Shown: in pieces, positions 36,278 through 45,410 of the stretch
Layout of the letters: each line of letters begins with the position of its first letter
Position numbering within the stretch: position 1 is the first letter of the stretch
Source of the DNA: Paenibacillus oralis
GTDB taxonomy: Bacteria; Bacillota; Bacilli; Paenibacillales; Paenibacillaceae
NCBI RefSeq assembly: GCF_003863965.1
Contig: NZ_RRCN01000001.1
Coordinates: 3,368,304-3,432,303 of the forward strand
Length of the DNA stretch: 64,000 nucleotides
Reading direction: 5' to 3'
Translations under genes and position numbers: made by a program
Notes under the pieces: model-generated
Database searches by the model: none
What the model saw: only the letters and a program-made list of their open reading frames with translations
Told to the model about the DNA's origin: nothing

Positions 36278-38503
36278 ATGAACAAACGGCCGATTATGCC
36301 GGACGATTTGTATGGATATCAGTGGGTCAGCCAGCCTTCAGTCAGCCCGTACGGCTTAGTGGCTTACGTGAACCAGACGGTAGACCGGGAAAAAAACGAT
36401 TACGCGACGCATATCCGCGCCGTCGCTTTGGACGGGAGCGGCGACCGGCGTTTAACTGGGGGAGACAAGGACTCCGCACCGTCGTGGTCGCCGGACGGAT
36501 CGAGGCTCGCTTTTCTGCGCGCGGCCGAAGGCGGTAAACAGCTGTATACCGTCCCGGTGGAGGGAGAGGCGGCGGAGTCGGACCTGGATCCATCATCGCA
36601 CCCGGCCGTGAAGCACACGGCGCTAACGCGGGGCGTAAACGCCTTCGTCTGGTCGCCGGACGGGCGGTATATTGCTTTTACGAGCCGGGCCGGCGCGGAT
36701 GTGGAGCGGCAACCAGCGCCGGCCGGCACCGGAAGTGAGCAGTCGGGGGACGGTGAACAGCGGGAGCATCAGGCGCAGGGGGAACGGCAGTTACAGGAGA
36801 AGCCACAGATACAGGAGGGGCCACAGTTACAGGAGAATCCACAGGTACAGCCGCAACATCAGGCGCAGCATCAGGCACAGCATCAGGCGCAACACCAGGC
36901 ACAGTCTGCACACCCGGACCCAGCCACCTTGCGGGGCCGGATCTTTGACCGCACCACTCCCAAGGCGGAAGGCTCCGGCTGGTGGGACGGATTGTACAGC
37001 CAGTTGTTTGTGCTGGAGCTGGAAACCGGCCGGATCATGCAGGTGACCTCCGGTCCCTGGGATGTTTCCGCTCCGCTCTGGTCCCCGGACGGCGAAGCTT
37101 TGTCGTTCGTCTCGAAGCGCGTTACGGATGAGCGGCTGGACGCGGATTTGCTGCATTTTGCCGATGTGTACACCGTGAAGCTCGGCGGCGGCGAACCGAT
37201 AGGCGAACCGGTAAAAATCACGGCATCGAATCTGCTCATCAGCCAGTTTGCCTATACGCCGGACGGCCAGCGGCTGACGCTAATCGCCAGCGACCGCAAG
37301 TACGGCAGCGGCAGCCATAACCGGCTGTATACGGTGCCTGCCGCGGGAGGCACGCCGGAGCCGTTCGCTCCGGGGCTGGACATGCAGCTCGGCAACGCCG
37401 CGCTCGGCGATATGAAATCGGCGGGGGCCAGCCAATCCCCGTTATATGATCCGCACCATCCGCAGCTCGGCGTGTATGTGCTCGGCACCGATCATGGGAA
37501 TGTCAACGTGTACCGGATCGGCGAAACGGGTGCTTGCGAGCCAGTCACAGGCGGCGGCGAAATTGATGTCTACCAATATACGTTGTCCCCGGACGGCCGT
37601 TATGTGGTGACTGCCGCTTTGACGGCCGAGCGGCCGGGCGAACTGTACCGGGTTGATGTCCGGACCGGAGAAGAGCTGCGGCTCACGCGGCACAATGACG
37701 CGTTTCTGGCCGAGCTTGACGTCCGCACCCCAGAGCGGATCGCCTTCAAAGCTTCGGACGGACCCGGCATTCACGGCTGGCTGCTGAAGCCCGCCGGACT
37801 GCCCCAAGGCGCGAAGATTCCGCTGATTTTGCAGATTCACGGAGGACCGCACGCGATGTACACCGGCGTGTTCAGCCATGAAATGCAGACCCTGGCCGCG
37901 CTAGGGTATGCCGTGTTGTGGGTGAACCCGCGCGGAAGCATGGGCTACGGGCAGGACTTTGCCAAGGCGTGCCGCGGCGATTTCGGCGGAGGAGACTGCC
38001 GGGATTTGCTCGAGGCCGTCGATTACGCGCTGGCCGCATTTGACTTCATCGACGAGACGCGGCTGGGGATTGGCGGTGGCAGTTACGGCGGCGTTATGAC
38101 CAATTGGATCGTCGCCCACACGAACCGCTTCCGGGCCGCCGTGACACATCGCAGCATTTCCAATTGGCTGTCTATGTACGGGACAAGCGACATCGGCATC
38201 TCGTATGTCGAAGGCGTGATCGGCGGCAATTCGCAGGAGCACGCGGAGCTGCTTTGGTCCAAATCGCCGCTGGCCCATGCGCACCGGATCGAAACGCCGC
38301 TGCTGATTTTGCACGGCGAAAATGATTACCGGACGCCGATCTCGCAAGCCGAGGAGTTGTACACCGCATTGAAGCGGTATGGAAAAACGACGAAACTTAT
38401 CCGTTATCCCGGCTCCAACCATACTCTGCTGAAAAGCGGCAAGCCATCGCTGCGTGTCGACAGCTTCGAACAGGTGAACGCGTGGTTCGGGCAATATTTG
38501 TGA
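36278..38503 (+). CDS. S9 family peptidase (acylaminoacyl-/dipeptidyl-peptidase type)
   Basis: 741 residues. An N-terminal beta-propeller with repeated WSPDG blades (APSWSPDGSRLAF, FVWSPDGRYIAF, PLWSPDGEALSF) precedes an alpha/beta hydrolase domain with Ser in GGGSYGGVM (~602), Asp in HGENDYRTP (~683) and His in GSNHTLL (~715). A Gln/His-rich insert at ~155-213, ending in four HQAQ-type repeats, interrupts the propeller. No signal peptide, so cytoplasmic cleavage of short peptides is likely, fitting the peptide transporter upstream. GGGAG lies 9 bp before the ATG. Confidence 0.92.
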   Translation: MNKRPIMPDDLYGYQWVSQPSVSPYGLVAYVNQTVDREKNDYATHIRAVALDGSGDRRLTGGDKDSAPSWSPDGSRLAFLRAAEGGKQLYTVPVEGEAAESDLDPSSHPAVKHTALTRGVNAFVWSPDGRYIAFTSRAGADVERQPAPAGTGSEQSGDGEQREHQAQGERQLQEKPQIQEGPQLQENPQVQPQHQAQHQAQHQAQHQAQSAHPDPATLRGRIFDRTTPKAEGSGWWDGLYSQLFVLELETGRIMQVTSGPWDVSAPLWSPDGEALSFVSKRVTDERLDADLLHFADVYTVKLGGGEPIGEPVKITASNLLISQFAYTPDGQRLTLIASDRKYGSGSHNRLYTVPAAGGTPEPFAPGLDMQLGNAALGDMKSAGASQSPLYDPHHPQLGVYVLGTDHGNVNVYRIGETGACEPVTGGGEIDVYQYTLSPDGRYVVTAALTAERPGELYRVDVRTGEELRLTRHNDAFLAELDVRTPERIAFKASDGPGIHGWLLKPAGLPQGAKIPLILQIHGGPHAMYTGVFSHEMQTLAALGYAVLWVNPRGSMGYGQDFAKACRGDFGGGDCRDLLEAVDYALAAFDFIDETRLGIGGGSYGGVMTNWIVAHTNRFRAAVTHRSISNWLSMYGTSDIGISYVEGVIGGNSQEHAELLWSKSPLAHAHRIETPLLILHGENDYRTPISQAEELYTALKRYGKTTKLIRYPGSNHTLLKSGKPSLRVDSFEQVNAWFGQYL

Positions 38504-38519
38504 AAGGAAGTGCTCTGAC

Positions 38520-38978
38520 ATGAGCCATGTGCAGCTATCCATTCCGGTGGCGCTGCTGGTGGAAAACGTGTTGACCAGCGGCGAGCCAAACGAAGCGATT
38601 ATCGCGTGTTTGCGGAGCGGGGATTTTTCCCCTTTGCAGGAGAAGGTTAAGGAACCGGAGATGGATTTCGCGGAAAGGCTGCGGACGGCGGAGGAGATCG
38701 GCGACGATTGGGAAAAGGCGCTCCGCGGCGGTTATGAATTCAAGTTTTTGCACATTAACGGGCTGAAAAGACTGCTGGCTTTCCGTTTCGGCAAGGAGGC
38801 GGACCGCGACTACGCGCAGGAAAATTTGTCGCTGCGGCGCCTTCGCCTGACACCGGAGGAAATTGAAATCCTCCGTACGCTGGTCGGCCGGCAGTGGCGG
38901 GTGTTTGCGGAAGAAGCAAGCGAAGGGAACGGAACCGAACCACGGGTTGCCGTCGGCATCGAGTTAAAGTACAAGTAA
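38520..38978 (+). CDS. Hypothetical protein, 152 residues
   Basis: Unrecognised. The start has AAAGGAAG upstream and the gene follows the S9 peptidase by 16 bp, so the two are probably cotranscribed. The sequence is charged and predicted mainly helical (EMDFAERLRTAEEIGDDWEKAL; RLRLTPEEIEILRTLVGRQW), without membrane segments, Cys or metal motifs. A small soluble cytoplasmic protein of unknown role; codon use is like the neighbours. Confidence 0.75.
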   Translation: MSHVQLSIPVALLVENVLTSGEPNEAIIACLRSGDFSPLQEKVKEPEMDFAERLRTAEEIGDDWEKALRGGYEFKFLHINGLKRLLAFRFGKEADRDYAQENLSLRRLRLTPEEIEILRTLVGRQWRVFAEEASEGNGTEPRVAVGIELKYK

Positions 38979-39019
38979 ACCAAAAGCGGCATCGTGTGCT
39001 GCAAAAAACATTTCATGCT

Positions 39020-39058
39020 CAAGCCCCCGACCGGGGTTCAATACCGGCCGGGGGCTTG
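39020..39058 (+). terminator. Probable terminator hairpin
   Basis: CAAGCCCCCG / CGGGGGCTTG with an inner CCGG pairing, 41 bp after the hypothetical gene. The T run after it is weak. Confidence 0.55.
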
Positions 39059-39125
39059 ATGTTTCAGCGCTGCGGCGGCTGGGCTATTCCCCAGTAAGCT
39101 TTGGAAATCATCGGAAACAAACTGT

Positions 39126-39155
39126 TTGTACATCAAATCACAGCTGCTGTATAAT
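39126..39155 (+). promoter_or_regulatory. Sigma-A-type promoter of the GntR gene, with nearby half-operator
   Basis: TTGTAC (39126-39131), 18-bp spacer, TATAAT (39150-39155). The 8-mer GACATCAT at 39173-39180 equals one arm of the operator candidate before the PTS operon (40131-40144). Confidence 0.65.
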
Positions 39156-39200
39156 AGAGGTACGGACAACGTGACATCATTAATCAATTAGGAGGAAAAA

Positions 39201-39953
39201 ATGGGTAATTCAGCGTCTTTTGAACTGGAAAAAAACAGTCCAATTCCTTTATATTTTCAACTCAAAGAGGACATGATTAAAAAAATCAACAATGAGGAAT
39301 ACAAAGTGAACGAAAGTTTGCCTTCCGAAACCCAGTTGATGACGATGTACGGCGTCAGCAGAACGACGGTACGCCAGGCGATCGATCTGCTCGTCAACGA
39401 AGGTTACCTGGAGAAGCGGAGGGGAGTGGGCACTTTTGTGGCCAAACCGAACCTGAATCAATGGGATCTGGCGGAATTGCGAAGCTTTAACGAAATCGCC
39501 GGCCTGCAAGGTTTGGCGGCTAGAACGGAACTGCTAAGCATGCAGCGGGTCAAAGCCAACGAGGCGATAAAGGGCGTTTTCGGCGAGGGGCATAGCTCGT
39601 ACTATAAGCTGGAAAGGCTCCGGTTTATTGAAAATGAGCCTTCCGTGCTGGTAACGACGTATGTGCCGGTTGATACGGCGCCCGATTTGGAACGGTTTAA
39701 TTTCTCGGAGGTTTCTTTGTTTGCCACGTTAAGAGAACATTACGATCTCAAAATCAATTACGCGAACAAGACGTTCCGTGCGATCAACGCCAGCCCCGAG
39801 GACGCCGCGATTTTGAAGGTGGAGCCGAACTTTGCCATCCAGTTGGTGGAGACGGTCACTTATGATGACAAGGACAAACCGTTCGAATATTCCGTGTCCA
39901 GGGACAGAGGCGATCTCAACCGGTTCCGGGTGCTGCTAAGATACAAGGATTAG
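39201..39953 (+). CDS. GntR family regulator, HutC subfamily
   Basis: 250 residues. Winged helix at ~15-80 (LPSETQLMTMYGVSRTTVRQAI, YLEKRRGVGTFVAKP) and a UTRA effector domain (YYKLERLRFIENEPSVLVTT ... IQLVETVTYDDKDKPFEYSV). HutC-type regulators usually sense phosphorylated sugars. TTAGGAGG lies upstream of the start. Next to the PTS operon, which it probably represses; a shared word in both promoters supports this. Confidence 0.9.
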   Translation: MGNSASFELEKNSPIPLYFQLKEDMIKKINNEEYKVNESLPSETQLMTMYGVSRTTVRQAIDLLVNEGYLEKRRGVGTFVAKPNLNQWDLAELRSFNEIAGLQGLAARTELLSMQRVKANEAIKGVFGEGHSSYYKLERLRFIENEPSVLVTTYVPVDTAPDLERFNFSEVSLFATLREHYDLKINYANKTFRAINASPEDAAILKVEPNFAIQLVETVTYDDKDKPFEYSVSRDRGDLNRFRVLLRYKD

Positions 39954-40076
39954 ACATTTTCCCACACATATCCAATAATTTTGATGGACAGGATAAACCT
40001 GCCGCTTTGAATATTTCCGCCAACCGCGGGAATGAATGGATGCGGCCGGTTTATTTTTTTTCTGCCGTTTTTCCAA

Positions 40077-40116
40077 TGAAAGCGCTTGACAAAAAGAAGA
40101 GATAGTGTCATTATAA
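40077..40116 (+). promoter_or_regulatory. PTS-operon promoter with cre-like half site
   Basis: TTGACA (40086-40091) and CATTAT (40109-40114), 17-bp spacer. TGAAAGCGCTT (40077-40087) matches the first 11 positions of a CcpA cre site and overlaps the -35 box, suggesting catabolite repression. Confidence 0.6.
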
Positions 40117-40120
40117 CGAT

Positions 40121-40146
40121 AAGACGTAACGACGTCATGATGTCTT
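40121..40146. promoter_or_regulatory. Candidate operator of the PTS operon
   Basis: Core palindrome GACGTCATGATGTC (40131-40144; 6 of 7 bases pair) inside a wider AAGAC/GTCTT repeat, just downstream of the expected transcription start. Confidence 0.55.
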
Positions 40147-40180
40147 GAAAAGGAGCAGAATAAGAAAGGCGGGAGCAGCT

Positions 40181-40972
40181 ATGAAGGACGATTGGTTGAT
40201 GCTGAAGGGAAAGGTCATTGTGGTCACGGGGGGAAGTTCGGGCATCGGCGCAAAAATCGTGCAAAGCCTTGATGAACATGGTGCGCAGGTTATCATTGCC
40301 GATGTTTCTGGGAGCGCTCGCGGAAACGTGGATTTTATGCAGTGCGACATCACCGACAAGCACCAGGTGGAAGAGATGATCGGCAACGTTGTGGCCAAAT
40401 ACTCCCGGCTTGACGGCCTGGTTAACAACGCCGGGGTCAATCGGCCCAAATTGCTGGTGGATTATTATCACGGTGACGAGAATCATGAGTTCAACGAGCA
40501 AGATTTTGAGTTTATGTTTAACGTCAACGTGAAAGGGGCGTTCTTTTGCACCCAGGCGGCCGCAAGAGTGATGATCAGGCAAAATTACGGCATTGTGCTT
40601 AACATCAGCTCCGAAGCCGGCATGGAAGGTTCGACAGGGCAAAGCATCTATTCCGCCACCAAAGGCGCCCTGAATTCCTTTACCTTATCGTGGGCGAAGG
40701 AGCTCGGCCGCTTCAACATCCGGGTGGTCGGCGTCGCTCCCGGGATCAACGAACCTACGCCGATGGGCAACCCCGAACATGTCAAAGCGCTGGCCTACAC
40801 CCGGGGAATGGAAGCCGGCAGCGTATCCACCGATTATATGAAAATCATCCCGCTCAGCAGGCAGGGAAGGCTGGAGGAAATCGCCGATCTGGTAACGTAT
40901 CTGTTGTCCGACCGCTCCTCCTATATTTCGGGCACTACTGTGAATATTACCGGCGGTAAATCCCGGGGTTAA
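40181..40972 (+). CDS. Short-chain dehydrogenase, sorbitol-6-phosphate 2-dehydrogenase-like
   Basis: 263 residues from the ATG at 40181. Nucleotide-binding motif TGGSSGIGA, structural NNAG, and catalytic Ser/Tyr/Lys in NISSEAGMEGSTGQSIYSATKGA. NINEPTP-like and DYMKIIPLSRQGR segments resemble the SorD/SorF sorbitol-6-phosphate dehydrogenases. It oxidises or reduces a phosphorylated polyol/ketose with NAD(H). First gene of the PTS operon, so it should act on the sugar phosphate that the PTS makes. Confidence 0.85.
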   Translation: MKDDWLMLKGKVIVVTGGSSGIGAKIVQSLDEHGAQVIIADVSGSARGNVDFMQCDITDKHQVEEMIGNVVAKYSRLDGLVNNAGVNRPKLLVDYYHGDENHEFNEQDFEFMFNVNVKGAFFCTQAAARVMIRQNYGIVLNISSEAGMEGSTGQSIYSATKGALNSFTLSWAKELGRFNIRVVGVAPGINEPTPMGNPEHVKALAYTRGMEAGSVSTDYMKIIPLSRQGRLEEIADLVTYLLSDRSSYISGTTVNITGGKSRG

Positions 40973-41004
40973 TAAACATCAAGGAAGCTTTAAGGAGGCT
41001 AACC

Positions 41005-41421
41005 GTGAACACCAAGCCGTGGATTATCATCATCACCCATGGGACCTTTGGCGAAGAACTGAAACGAAGCGCGGAAATGATCATCGGAAAAATGGAGGAT
41101 GTGTACTGCTACTCCTTAATGGAAGGCATGGAATCCAAAACGCTGATTGAAACGATCCGGACCGCGCTGGCCGAGGCGCCGCCGAATTCCATTTTTCTAA
41201 CCGACCTGTACGGGGGAACTCCGTCGAATATCGGTGCTTATTTTGCCAAAAAAGATGGCTATTCCGTAATCTGCGGAGTCAATCTGCCGATGCTGATCGA
41301 GGCGGAAACGCGCAGGTCCCTGGGGGAATGGGAAGGAGTCGAGGACAAGATTATCGCGTTTGGGGCCGAGGGCATCCGCAATATCACCAAAATCATTAAA
41401 GAAAGGAATGGACCAGCATGA
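41005..41421 (+). CDS. PTS EIIA, mannose/sorbose family
   Basis: 138 residues, GTG start with AAGGAGG upstream. Phosphorylated His is His12 in THGTFGEEL; TDLYGGTPSNIGAYF is the conserved core of the EIIA-Man fold. Accepts phosphate from HPr and hands it to EIIB (41418). The same fold is used by DhaM, which is missing here while DhaL and DhaK are present. Ends in an ATGA overlap with EIIB. Confidence 0.92.
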   Translation: MNTKPWIIIITHGTFGEELKRSAEMIIGKMEDVYCYSLMEGMESKTLIETIRTALAEAPPNSIFLTDLYGGTPSNIGAYFAKKDGYSVICGVNLPMLIEAETRRSLGEWEGVEDKIIAFGAEGIRNITKIIKERNGPA

Positions 41422-41912
41422 TAAACGGAATCAAACTGGTGCGCGTCGATTTCAGACTGATTCATGGCCAGGTCGTGACCAAATGGAGCAACACCATTAC
41501 GGCCAAAACGATCATCGTCGTCAACGACGAGCTGTCCGAAGACGAATTTATGGCGGACATCTATGTCATGGCGGCTCCGCCCGGCATCAAGGTGGAAGTG
41601 CTTTCCATCCCCGCTTTCGTAGAGCAGGCGAAGACCGGCCAATATGATAAAGGCAGCATTCTCGTGTTGTTCAAAAATATCGAAGATGTGCGCCGGACGG
41701 CGGAGCTGGGGATCTCTTTTAAAGAAGTGCAGATTGGAGGGCTCGGCGCGGCCGGCAACAGAACCTCCGTGGTTAAAGGCATTTCCATCGACCGGGAAGA
41801 CGCGGACAATCTGCTTTATTTGAAGGACCGGGGCGCGGAGGTCTCATTCCAAGTCACCCCGGAGGAAACCAAACTTCCGCTGGTTAAAGCGCTGAAAAAA
41901 TTGGGGGTATAG
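41418..41912 (+). CDS. PTS EIIB, mannose/sorbose family
   Basis: 164 residues. Phosphorylation site His16 in VDFRLIHGQVVTKW. Normal length for a separate EIIB-Man. Coupled by 4-bp overlap to EIIA and 3 bp from EIIC. It phosphorylates the sugar during uptake. Confidence 0.93.
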   Translation: MINGIKLVRVDFRLIHGQVVTKWSNTITAKTIIVVNDELSEDEFMADIYVMAAPPGIKVEVLSIPAFVEQAKTGQYDKGSILVLFKNIEDVRRTAELGISFKEVQIGGLGAAGNRTSVVKGISIDREDADNLLYLKDRGAEVSFQVTPEETKLPLVKALKKLGV

Positions 41913-41915
41913 ACG

Positions 41916-42665
41916 ATGGCAATGTTGGCAGTAAGTATTTTTGCGGGAATATGGTACTGGATCTGTAAAACCGATGTCGGTTACGCGATCACCCACGCGA
42001 TTCGCCAGCCTCTGTTCGCCGCGCTTCCCATCGGTCTGATGATGGGCGATGTGCAGCAAGCGATGATTATCGGAGCGGCTGTGCAAATTTTGTATATCGG
42101 TCTGGTGGCGGCGGGTTCCAATCTTCCGGCCGACGATTGCCTGGCAGGACTCATTGCCATACCGATCGCGATTCAGTCGCATCTTACCCCGGCGCTGGCG
42201 ATTGCCATTGCCGTTCCGGTCGGCGTCATGGGCGTGTTCGTCGATCAGCTGCGCAAAACGATCAATGTCATGTTCGTCCATATGGCCGACCGCTATGCCG
42301 AAGAAGGCAACACCCGAAAAATCGTGCTGGCTTCCGTTGTTTATCCTACCGCTCTAAGCTTTTTCTTCCGTTTTCCGATTCCGTTTTTCGCGATTTTGTA
42401 CGGCGCCGATGCCGTAAATTCCTTCATGAACAGCGTTCCGCAGTGGCTGGTTCACGGCTTTAGCGTGGCCGGAGGTCTGCTGCCCGCTCTCGGATTCGCT
42501 TTAACAATGTTCGTGATCGGTAAAAAAGAGCTGTTTCCCTGGTTCATCATCGGTTATTTCCTGGTTCAGTTCAGCGGGATCCCGATTATCGGGGCGGCGA
42601 TCTTCGGTCTGTGCGCGGTGCTCTTGATCACTTATTACAACAATAAGAAGAACATGGAGGCGTGA
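41916..42665 (+). CDS. PTS EIIC, mannose/sorbose family
   Basis: 249 residues, mostly membrane segments (LFAALPIGLMMGDVQQAMII; LTPALAIAIAVPVGVMGVFV; WFIIGYFLVQFSGIPIIGAA). The GDVQQAMIIGAAVQILYIG motif is typical of the EIIC-Man family. Forms the channel with EIID. Starts 3 bp after EIIB. Confidence 0.92.
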   Translation: MAMLAVSIFAGIWYWICKTDVGYAITHAIRQPLFAALPIGLMMGDVQQAMIIGAAVQILYIGLVAAGSNLPADDCLAGLIAIPIAIQSHLTPALAIAIAVPVGVMGVFVDQLRKTINVMFVHMADRYAEEGNTRKIVLASVVYPTALSFFFRFPIPFFAILYGADAVNSFMNSVPQWLVHGFSVAGGLLPALGFALTMFVIGKKELFPWFIIGYFLVQFSGIPIIGAAIFGLCAVLLITYYNNKKNMEA

Positions 42666-42670
42666 GGAAA

Positions 42671-43522
42671 ATGACGGAAACGCAAAATGTAGCGGAAACC
42701 GGCCAGGAATCCGGCAGATTGATCACCGAAAAAGATGTGCGCCGAAACTGGCTGACCTATTACATGGTGGCGGAGATGGGCATTTCTTACGAACGGTTGC
42801 AGGCGCTGGGATTTACAACAGCCATGATCCCGATTCTAAAGAAGTTGTACCCGGATCCTGAGGATCTGAAGGAAGCGTTGAAGCGGCATCTTGTCTTCTA
42901 TAATACGGAAGCGGTGTTCGGCTCGCCGGTCAACGGGATCGTGATCGCGATGGAAGAGCAGAAAGCCAAAGGGGAACCGATCACCGACAAATCGATCACC
43001 GGTATGAAGACGGGGCTGATGGGACCGCTTGCGGGGATCGGCGACTCCATCGACTGGGCCACGCTGAAGCCGATTATTTTCGCGCTCGCGGCGACGCTGT
43101 CCGCGACCGGGAGCATCATCGGCCCGTTCGTCCTGCTGCTGCTGCCGCTGATTCAGATCCTGGTCGGGCTGAGATTGTCCGTGTACGGATACCGGGCCGG
43201 CAAGGCGTCGATTCGGGAACTGCTGCACTCCGGACGGATCAAGGAGCTGATCGCGGGCGCGAGCACGCTTGGGCTGTTCATGATGGGGGCGCTCTCGTCC
43301 ACCTACGTTAAGCTCAGCACCCCGCTGCAGTTCAATTTCGGCAGCGGCAACGAGCCGTTCGTGCTGCAGAAGATTCTCGATGGGATCGTACCCGGCCTGC
43401 TGCCGCTTTTGGCCGTGCTGGGGTTGTACTGGTGGTTGAACAAGAAAAATCAAAATTTTACGGTCATCATGCTTGTCATTATTGCAATTAGTGTCATCGG
43501 CGCCATCACGGGTATTTTTTAA
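42671..43522 (+). CDS. PTS EIID, mannose/sorbose family
   Basis: 283 residues from the ATG at 42671; GGAGG upstream overlaps the EIIC stop. Signature region NTEAVFGSPVNGIVIAMEEQ and GLMGPLAGIGDSIDWATLKP, which identify EIID. C-terminal membrane helix FTVIMLVIIAISVIGAITGIF. Present only in mannose-family PTS. Confidence 0.93.
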   Translation: MTETQNVAETGQESGRLITEKDVRRNWLTYYMVAEMGISYERLQALGFTTAMIPILKKLYPDPEDLKEALKRHLVFYNTEAVFGSPVNGIVIAMEEQKAKGEPITDKSITGMKTGLMGPLAGIGDSIDWATLKPIIFALAATLSATGSIIGPFVLLLLPLIQILVGLRLSVYGYRAGKASIRELLHSGRIKELIAGASTLGLFMMGALSSTYVKLSTPLQFNFGSGNEPFVLQKILDGIVPGLLPLLAVLGLYWWLNKKNQNFTVIMLVIIAISVIGAITGIF

Positions 43523-43561
43523 GATTATAAAATTCATGGCCAAACAAAAGAGGTGCTTGTT

Positions 43562-44743
43562 TTGAAAGCGGTACACTTTGGAGCCGGGAGCATTGGCAGA
43601 GGTTTTATCGGCGATTTGCTGCATGCGTCGGGATACGAAATCACGTTTGTTGATGTCGATCCCGCGATCATCGCGCAGATCAACCGGGACAAAGCTTACG
43701 ATTTGTATGTGATTGAACAGAACTATGCCAGGAAGACGATTGACAGCGTGCGCGCCGTTTCTTCGGTCACCCAGGAGCAAGAGGCCGTGGCGGCGCTGGT
43801 GGATGCGGATATCATTACGACTTCGGTGTGGGCCGACAACCTGCCGCGCATTGCTCCCATTTTGTTGAAGGGACTGCGGGCCAGGCGGGAGGCCGGCAAA
43901 AGCAAGGTGAATATACTCGCCTGTGAAAATGCTATGTTCAACTCCGATATTTTGCGCAGCAGCCTGTTGGCCATTAATGGCGGGTTGTCGGCGGAAGAAT
44001 TGGCGGAAACCGCCGCCTTTCCGAATACGGCCGTTGACCGGCTGGTGCTTGAGGATGAGCGGGAAGGCAGGAAGGTCATTAACATCGGCCAAGACTTCGA
44101 ATTGGCCGTTGAACAAAACAAGCTGGCCGAACCCGGCAGCATCCCGATCCAAAATGCCGTGTATACGGACAATCTGCAGAAATATCTGGAGCGGAAACTG
44201 TACATTATCAATTGCGGCCATGCCTGGGCCGGCTACATCGGCCATATTTACGGCTACGAAATCATTCAGGACGTGTTCCGGCATGACGAACTGTTGCGGG
44301 AGATCATGGAGGCGATGATGGAGTCGGCGAGGCTGCTGGAGCGTAAATACGGGTTCCCGATCCGGGAGCTCGCCGAATATGTCGATTTTGCCGTCGCGCG
44401 TTTCCGGACGCCGGGCATCGTCGATACGATCAGCCGGGTTTGCCGCTCGCCGATCCGCAAGCTGCAGCCGGATGACCGGCTGGTCGGGCCCTGCCTCGGC
44501 TGCGAGGCTTACGGGCTGAAGAACGACCGGCTGCTGCAGGGCATCGCCGCCGCTTTTCTGTTCAGGAACCCGGAGGACGCCCAAAGCGAGGAATTGCGGC
44601 TGTTTATCGAGAAGCACGGCATCGGCGCGGCGATTACGCGCTATACCGGAATTGCGGAGACGACCCGGTTGCATCAGGCCATTTTGCACCATTACGAAGA
44701 GCTGTCCCGGATCAAGCGGCAGCGCTGGGAAGAGAAGGGATGA
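43562..44743 (+). CDS. mtlD: Mannitol-1-phosphate 5-dehydrogenase-like protein
   Basis: 393 residues. TTG start at 43562 gives the standard N-terminus (M)KAVHFGAGSIGRGFIGDLL; AGAGGTG is 6-7 bp upstream. The NAD motif GAGSIGRG and the C-terminal polyol-dehydrogenase domain (NCGHAWAGYIGHIYGYEII) are intact, as is the Lys in PIRKLQPDDRLVGP. MtlD interconverts mannitol-1-phosphate and fructose-6-phosphate, but in this operon it may act on another hexitol phosphate. It lies between EIID and DhaL and overlaps neither. Confidence 0.85.
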   Translation: MKAVHFGAGSIGRGFIGDLLHASGYEITFVDVDPAIIAQINRDKAYDLYVIEQNYARKTIDSVRAVSSVTQEQEAVAALVDADIITTSVWADNLPRIAPILLKGLRARREAGKSKVNILACENAMFNSDILRSSLLAINGGLSAEELAETAAFPNTAVDRLVLEDEREGRKVINIGQDFELAVEQNKLAEPGSIPIQNAVYTDNLQKYLERKLYIINCGHAWAGYIGHIYGYEIIQDVFRHDELLREIMEAMMESARLLERKYGFPIRELAEYVDFAVARFRTPGIVDTISRVCRSPIRKLQPDDRLVGPCLGCEAYGLKNDRLLQGIAAAFLFRNPEDAQSEELRLFIEKHGIGAAITRYTGIAETTRLHQAILHHYEELSRIKRQRWEEKG

Positions 44744-44749
44744 TCGAGT

Positions 44750-45397
44750 ATGGAATTTACGAACCGGGCGGGTTTCGCTGTTGTATCCGCGGTCATTGAG
44801 GCGGTCTGCGCCAACCGGGATTATTTGAGCCGGGTCGATGCCGCGGTGGGAGACGGCGACCACGGCATCAACATGAGCAAGGGCTTTACCATCGCCGGCG
44901 AGGAGCTTAGCAAGCAGCCTGACGCCGATATGAGCGCGGGTTTCCTTGCGATCAGCACCGTGTTGGTAGGCAAAATCGGCGGCTCGATGGGCCCTTTGTA
45001 CGGCAGCTTCTTCCGCGGCCTGGCCATGGCGTCCAAAAACGAGCCGGTCATCGGTGCGGCGGTCATGGGGAATATGCTGCGGAAAGCTTACGACCGGATC
45101 GCCGTGTTAACGGACGCCGCGGTCGGGGACAAAACGCTGATCGATGTGCTGGACCCGGCGGTGCAGGCTTATGAGGAAGCCGCGGCCGGCGGCGGCGATC
45201 TGGAGGCCTGCCTGGGCCGGATGCTGGAAGCCGCCCGGAACGGGCTCGAAGCGACGAAGGAGATGGCGGCCAAACTCGGCCGCGGCAGCCGCCTGGGAGA
45301 CCGCGCGATCGGGCATCAGGACGCGGGCGCAACTTCCTGCTATATCATTCTGGAGGCCTTGGCCGAAGCTTCTCTCCGGCTGGCCAAAACCGGTTAA
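44750..45397 (+). CDS. dhaL: Dihydroxyacetone kinase-like protein, ADP-binding subunit DhaL
   Basis: 215 residues. DAAVGDGDHGINMSKGF binds the two Mg ions; GGSMGPLYGSFF, GDKTLIDVLDP and GDRAIGHQDAGA are conserved DhaL motifs. With DhaK it phosphorylates dihydroxyacetone or a related ketose. In PTS-dependent systems a tightly bound ADP on DhaL is recharged by DhaM; no DhaM is present. In other systems DhaK/DhaL use ATP directly for tetruloses or other triose-like substrates. Followed by DhaK after 13 bp. Confidence 0.9.
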   Translation: MEFTNRAGFAVVSAVIEAVCANRDYLSRVDAAVGDGDHGINMSKGFTIAGEELSKQPDADMSAGFLAISTVLVGKIGGSMGPLYGSFFRGLAMASKNEPVIGAAVMGNMLRKAYDRIAVLTDAAVGDKTLIDVLDPAVQAYEEAAAGGGDLEACLGRMLEAARNGLEATKEMAAKLGRGSRLGDRAIGHQDAGATSCYIILEALAEASLRLAKTG

Positions 45398-45410
45398 GGA
45401 GGGCGTAAGA

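Noticed and set aside
42836..44863. 675-codon minus-strand open frame across EIID, mtlD and dhaL
   Set aside because: It is an antisense shadow of three clearly conserved plus-strand genes; its sequence is Arg/Gln/His-rich and without motifs.
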